Made by a program: the position numbers and the translations under genes
DNA from: UMGS172 sp045592985
GTDB lineage: Bacteria; Bacillota; Clostridia; Oscillospirales; Acutalibacteraceae
Assembly: GCA_045592985.1 (NCBI GenBank)
Contig: JAZNVU010000020.1
Location: forward strand, 1-33,785
Reading direction: 5' to 3'
Length of the DNA stretch: 33,785 nucleotides
Part shown: positions 32,311 through 33,785 of the stretch, piece after piece
Position numbering within the stretch: position 1 is the stretch's first letter
Layout: the number at the start of each line of letters is the position of its first letter
The notes under the pieces: generated by a model
The model's input: only the letters and a program-made list of their open reading frames with translations
Told to the model about the DNA's origin: nothing
Databases searched by the model: none

Positions 32311-32790
32311 CTATGAATTAAGCACTACAACACCGAAATTCAAATAAAAAGCATAAAATAACCATACTAAATATGGAAAGAATAAAATCCCTGCTTTTTT
32401 AGAAATACTAGAAAAAGTTTTAAAGGTCATAATTGCAGTTATTATGAGAATTACAAGCCAAAAAAGTGCAAATCTCGGTGCTTTAAGGCCAAAAAATATT
32501 ACAGGCCATAATACATTAATCAAAAGTTGCAGAATATAAAGTTTAATGGCATACGGTTTATCAAGGTCGTTAGATTCTGCAACAATGCCTGCAGAAAGAC
32601 CTATAAGGATATAAAGAATAGTCCAAGCAATTGGAAACAAAAATCCAGGAGGTGAAAAAGGTGGTTTAACGAAAGATTGATATGTCTCTGTACCTCCGAC
32701 TAGAAACGATACTGCAAACCCCAACAAAAGTGTAAACAACGCAAATAATAATGGTACCTTATTCTTTTTAATAAATTTTTTTATATTCAT
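32311..32790 (-). CDS. tspO: TspO/MBR-family tryptophan-rich sensory membrane protein
   Basis: 159 residues with five membrane helices. Family signature: KPPFSPPGFLFPIAWTILYILIG (split over helix 1-2), LQLLINVLWPVIFF and FPYLVWLFYAFYLN. Bacterial TspO proteins bind porphyrins and relate to oxidative or osmotic stress; the ligand here is unknown. GGAGGGG stands seven bases before the ATG. It is upstream of groES on the same strand, with 133 bases between and no strong terminator seen (only weak T/A-rich pairings at about 32275-32300). Divergent from the SGNH gene. Confidence 0.92.
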   Translation of the reverse strand: MNIKKFIKKNKVPLLFALFTLLLGFAVSFLVGGTETYQSFVKPPFSPPGFLFPIAWTILYILIGLSAGIVAESNDLDKPYAIKLYILQLLINVLWPVIFFGLKAPRFALFWLVILIITAIMTFKTFSSISKKAGILFFPYLVWLFYAFYLNFGVVVLNS

Positions 32791-32855
32791 ATAAATCCCC
32801 TCCGATAAATGATATGTAAATATTTTTCTAAATAATATAAATGCTTAAAATATTA

Positions 32856-32884
32856 TTGACTTTTAAAAGTAAAATTTATACAAT
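32856..32884 (+). promoter_or_regulatory. Promoter of the SGNH hydrolase gene
   Basis: TTGACT (32856-32861), 17 bases, TACAAT (32879-32884), 19 bases before the ATG at 32904, which has GGTGAT as ribosome binding site. Confidence 0.6.
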
Positions 32885-32903
32885 AAACTCAGTGGTGATT
32901 TAT

Positions 32904-33585
32904 ATGAAAAATATATTATTTTTTTGGCGATTCAATAACTGACTGCGGAAGAGATTATCGTAATATTCAAAGTGCAGGTATGGGTTATCCTTTACTTGTA
33001 AAATCTCAACTTTTGTTTGAAAATCCGAATGAATATGAATTTGTTAACACTGGTATCAGTGGAAACCGAATTGTTGACCTTTATGCTGCAATAAAAGCCA
33101 GATTTATCAATCATAAACCAGATTACGCAAGTATTCTTATCGGTGTAAATGATGTTTGGCACGAAATTGGTGATAAAAACGGTGTTGATACCGACAAATT
33201 CGAAAAGATTTATTCAATGCTAATTGAAGAAATCAAAGAAGCATTGCCTGACATTAAACTTATTATATTAGAACCTGAACTGTTAAGAACCGAAATGCAC
33301 ACCTATTTCATGGATTGGAACCCCGATTACATCGATTTCGGCGTTGATAATCAAGTATACTTCAGAGCCGGAATTACCGATAAAGACAAAGAGATGTTTG
33401 CAAATCCTGTTGACATGGATGTTTTCAGACTTCCTGTTTATTTTATCCTTTCCGAATATCTATACACACCCGGAAGAAAACTTGGTTGGGGTCTTAAAGG
33501 CGACGAAGAACCATTTAAATACGTAATGAAGGTTGACCACGTTGCACTTTACCAAAAAGAAGGCGAAGAAATTTATTTTAAATAG
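32904..33585 (+). pseudogene. SGNH/GDSL hydrolase with a +1 frameshift in a T-run
   Basis: From the ATG at 32904 (GGTGAT upstream) the frame stops after 12 codons. Dropping one T from the run of seven at 32919-32925 restores a 226-residue protein that begins MKNILFFGDSITDCGRDYRN: GDS at 8-10 is the SGNH nucleophile block. ISGNR (about 51-55, Gly and Asn of block II/III) and IGVNDVW (Asn82) follow. The residues after about 127 do not look like the usual end of these enzymes: no DxxH block is visible, and the C-terminal 99 residues (YFMDWNPDYIDFG onward) are unfamiliar. So the gene is frameshifted, or phase-variable, or a sequencing error, and perhaps a fusion. Without the shift, translation could only begin at the ATG at 32980, lacking the catalytic Ser. 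Confidence 0.75.
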
Positions 33586-33785
33586 TAAAAAGACCGTCGT
33601 TGTGGCATCCTCCGTAAGGAAGGTGCCACAGTTATATTCGCGGGCGGCGAGTTATATTGCTTCGCAGTTCTATTTGGGCTACGCCCAAGTTATATTCGCT
33701 TTGCGAGTTTTTTGGGCGAATATAATATCACTGAAACTGCAAGTTTCAATATCACTCTTTAGAAATATCTCGCCTTTGGCGAGGT
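33586..33785. repeat. Hairpin-array element B, truncated by window end
   Basis: Begins one base after the SGNH stop with TAAAAAGACCGTC (33586-33598), which matches 11 of 15 positions of element A's terminal repeat. Then a large hairpin TGTGGCA...TGCCACA (33601-33630, loop GTAA as in A), followed by TCGC/GCGA 33638-33650, TGC/GCA 33658-33666, TTGGGC/GCCCAA 33674-33688, TCGC/GCGA 33696-33706, TGAAACT/AGTTTCA 33732-33748, a degenerate unit, and CTCGCC/GGCGAG 33769-33783. Left-half linkers are GTTATATT (one GTTCTATT); right-half linkers are AATATCAC as in A. A 10-bp arm pair (33632-33641, 33716-33725) encloses the left half. No gene is seen in it. Confidence 0.85.

Overview
The window looks like a chromosomal segment of an anaerobic, endospore-forming member of the Clostridia, most likely an Oscillospirales/Ruminococcaceae-type gut bacterium. 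This is inferred from low GC, strong AGGAGG-type ribosome binding sites, a spoIIGA-sigE sporulation cassette, SAM-I and FMN riboswitches, a CIRCE-controlled groESL operon, and carbohydrate-active genes typical of gut Firmicutes. No tRNA, rRNA, CRISPR array or phage module was found. The content is mostly housekeeping, with accessory traces at both ends and in two intergenic repeat blocks.

Layout. 1-690: the right end of an IS3-family element, inserted six codons into a minus-strand gene whose start and promoter survive. 833-3181: minus-strand putP (Na+/proline symporter) followed by a TetR regulator, with candidate operator palindromes in front of both. 3299-5526: a plus-strand pair of G3E/CobW GTPases, one with a 100-residue His/Cys-rich metal-binding insert, the other fused to a YcgQ/TIGR03943-like C-terminus. 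5532-7088: maf, a HAD phosphatase and a YnzC-like small protein. 7146-10653: a heterodimeric ABC exporter whose two halves have complementary degenerate ATPase motifs. 10651-11024: a 374-bp array of small hairpins with constant linkers, closed by 15-bp inverted repeats that contain the stop codons of both convergent neighbours.

11022-14925 (minus): metK-pepD behind a SAM-I riboswitch, ribU behind an FMN riboswitch, and a DUF1294 membrane protein. A symmetric divergent promoter then leads to a 989-residue cell-wall amidase (plus). 18046-20020 (minus): spoIIGA-sigE from a promoter with a 21-nt spacer, plus a 94-residue membrane protein. 20341-21180: 8-oxoguanine glycosylase. 21185-26716 (minus): a lon-engB-lysA-nagZ operon. 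26905-29990 (minus): an esterase (DUF4886)-GH43-pncB operon. 30063-30192: a sialidase-like gene remnant. 30236-32238 (minus): groES-groEL with CIRCE. 32311-32790: TspO. 32904-33585: an SGNH hydrolase broken by one extra T in a T-run. 33586-33785: a second hairpin array of the same family as the one at 10651, running off the window.

The most unusual signal is this hairpin-array family. The two copies, 23 kb apart, keep the same order of hairpins, and at least three hairpins differ by paired (compensatory) substitutions. That argues that the folded form, not the sequence, is what is kept. Its function is unknown.
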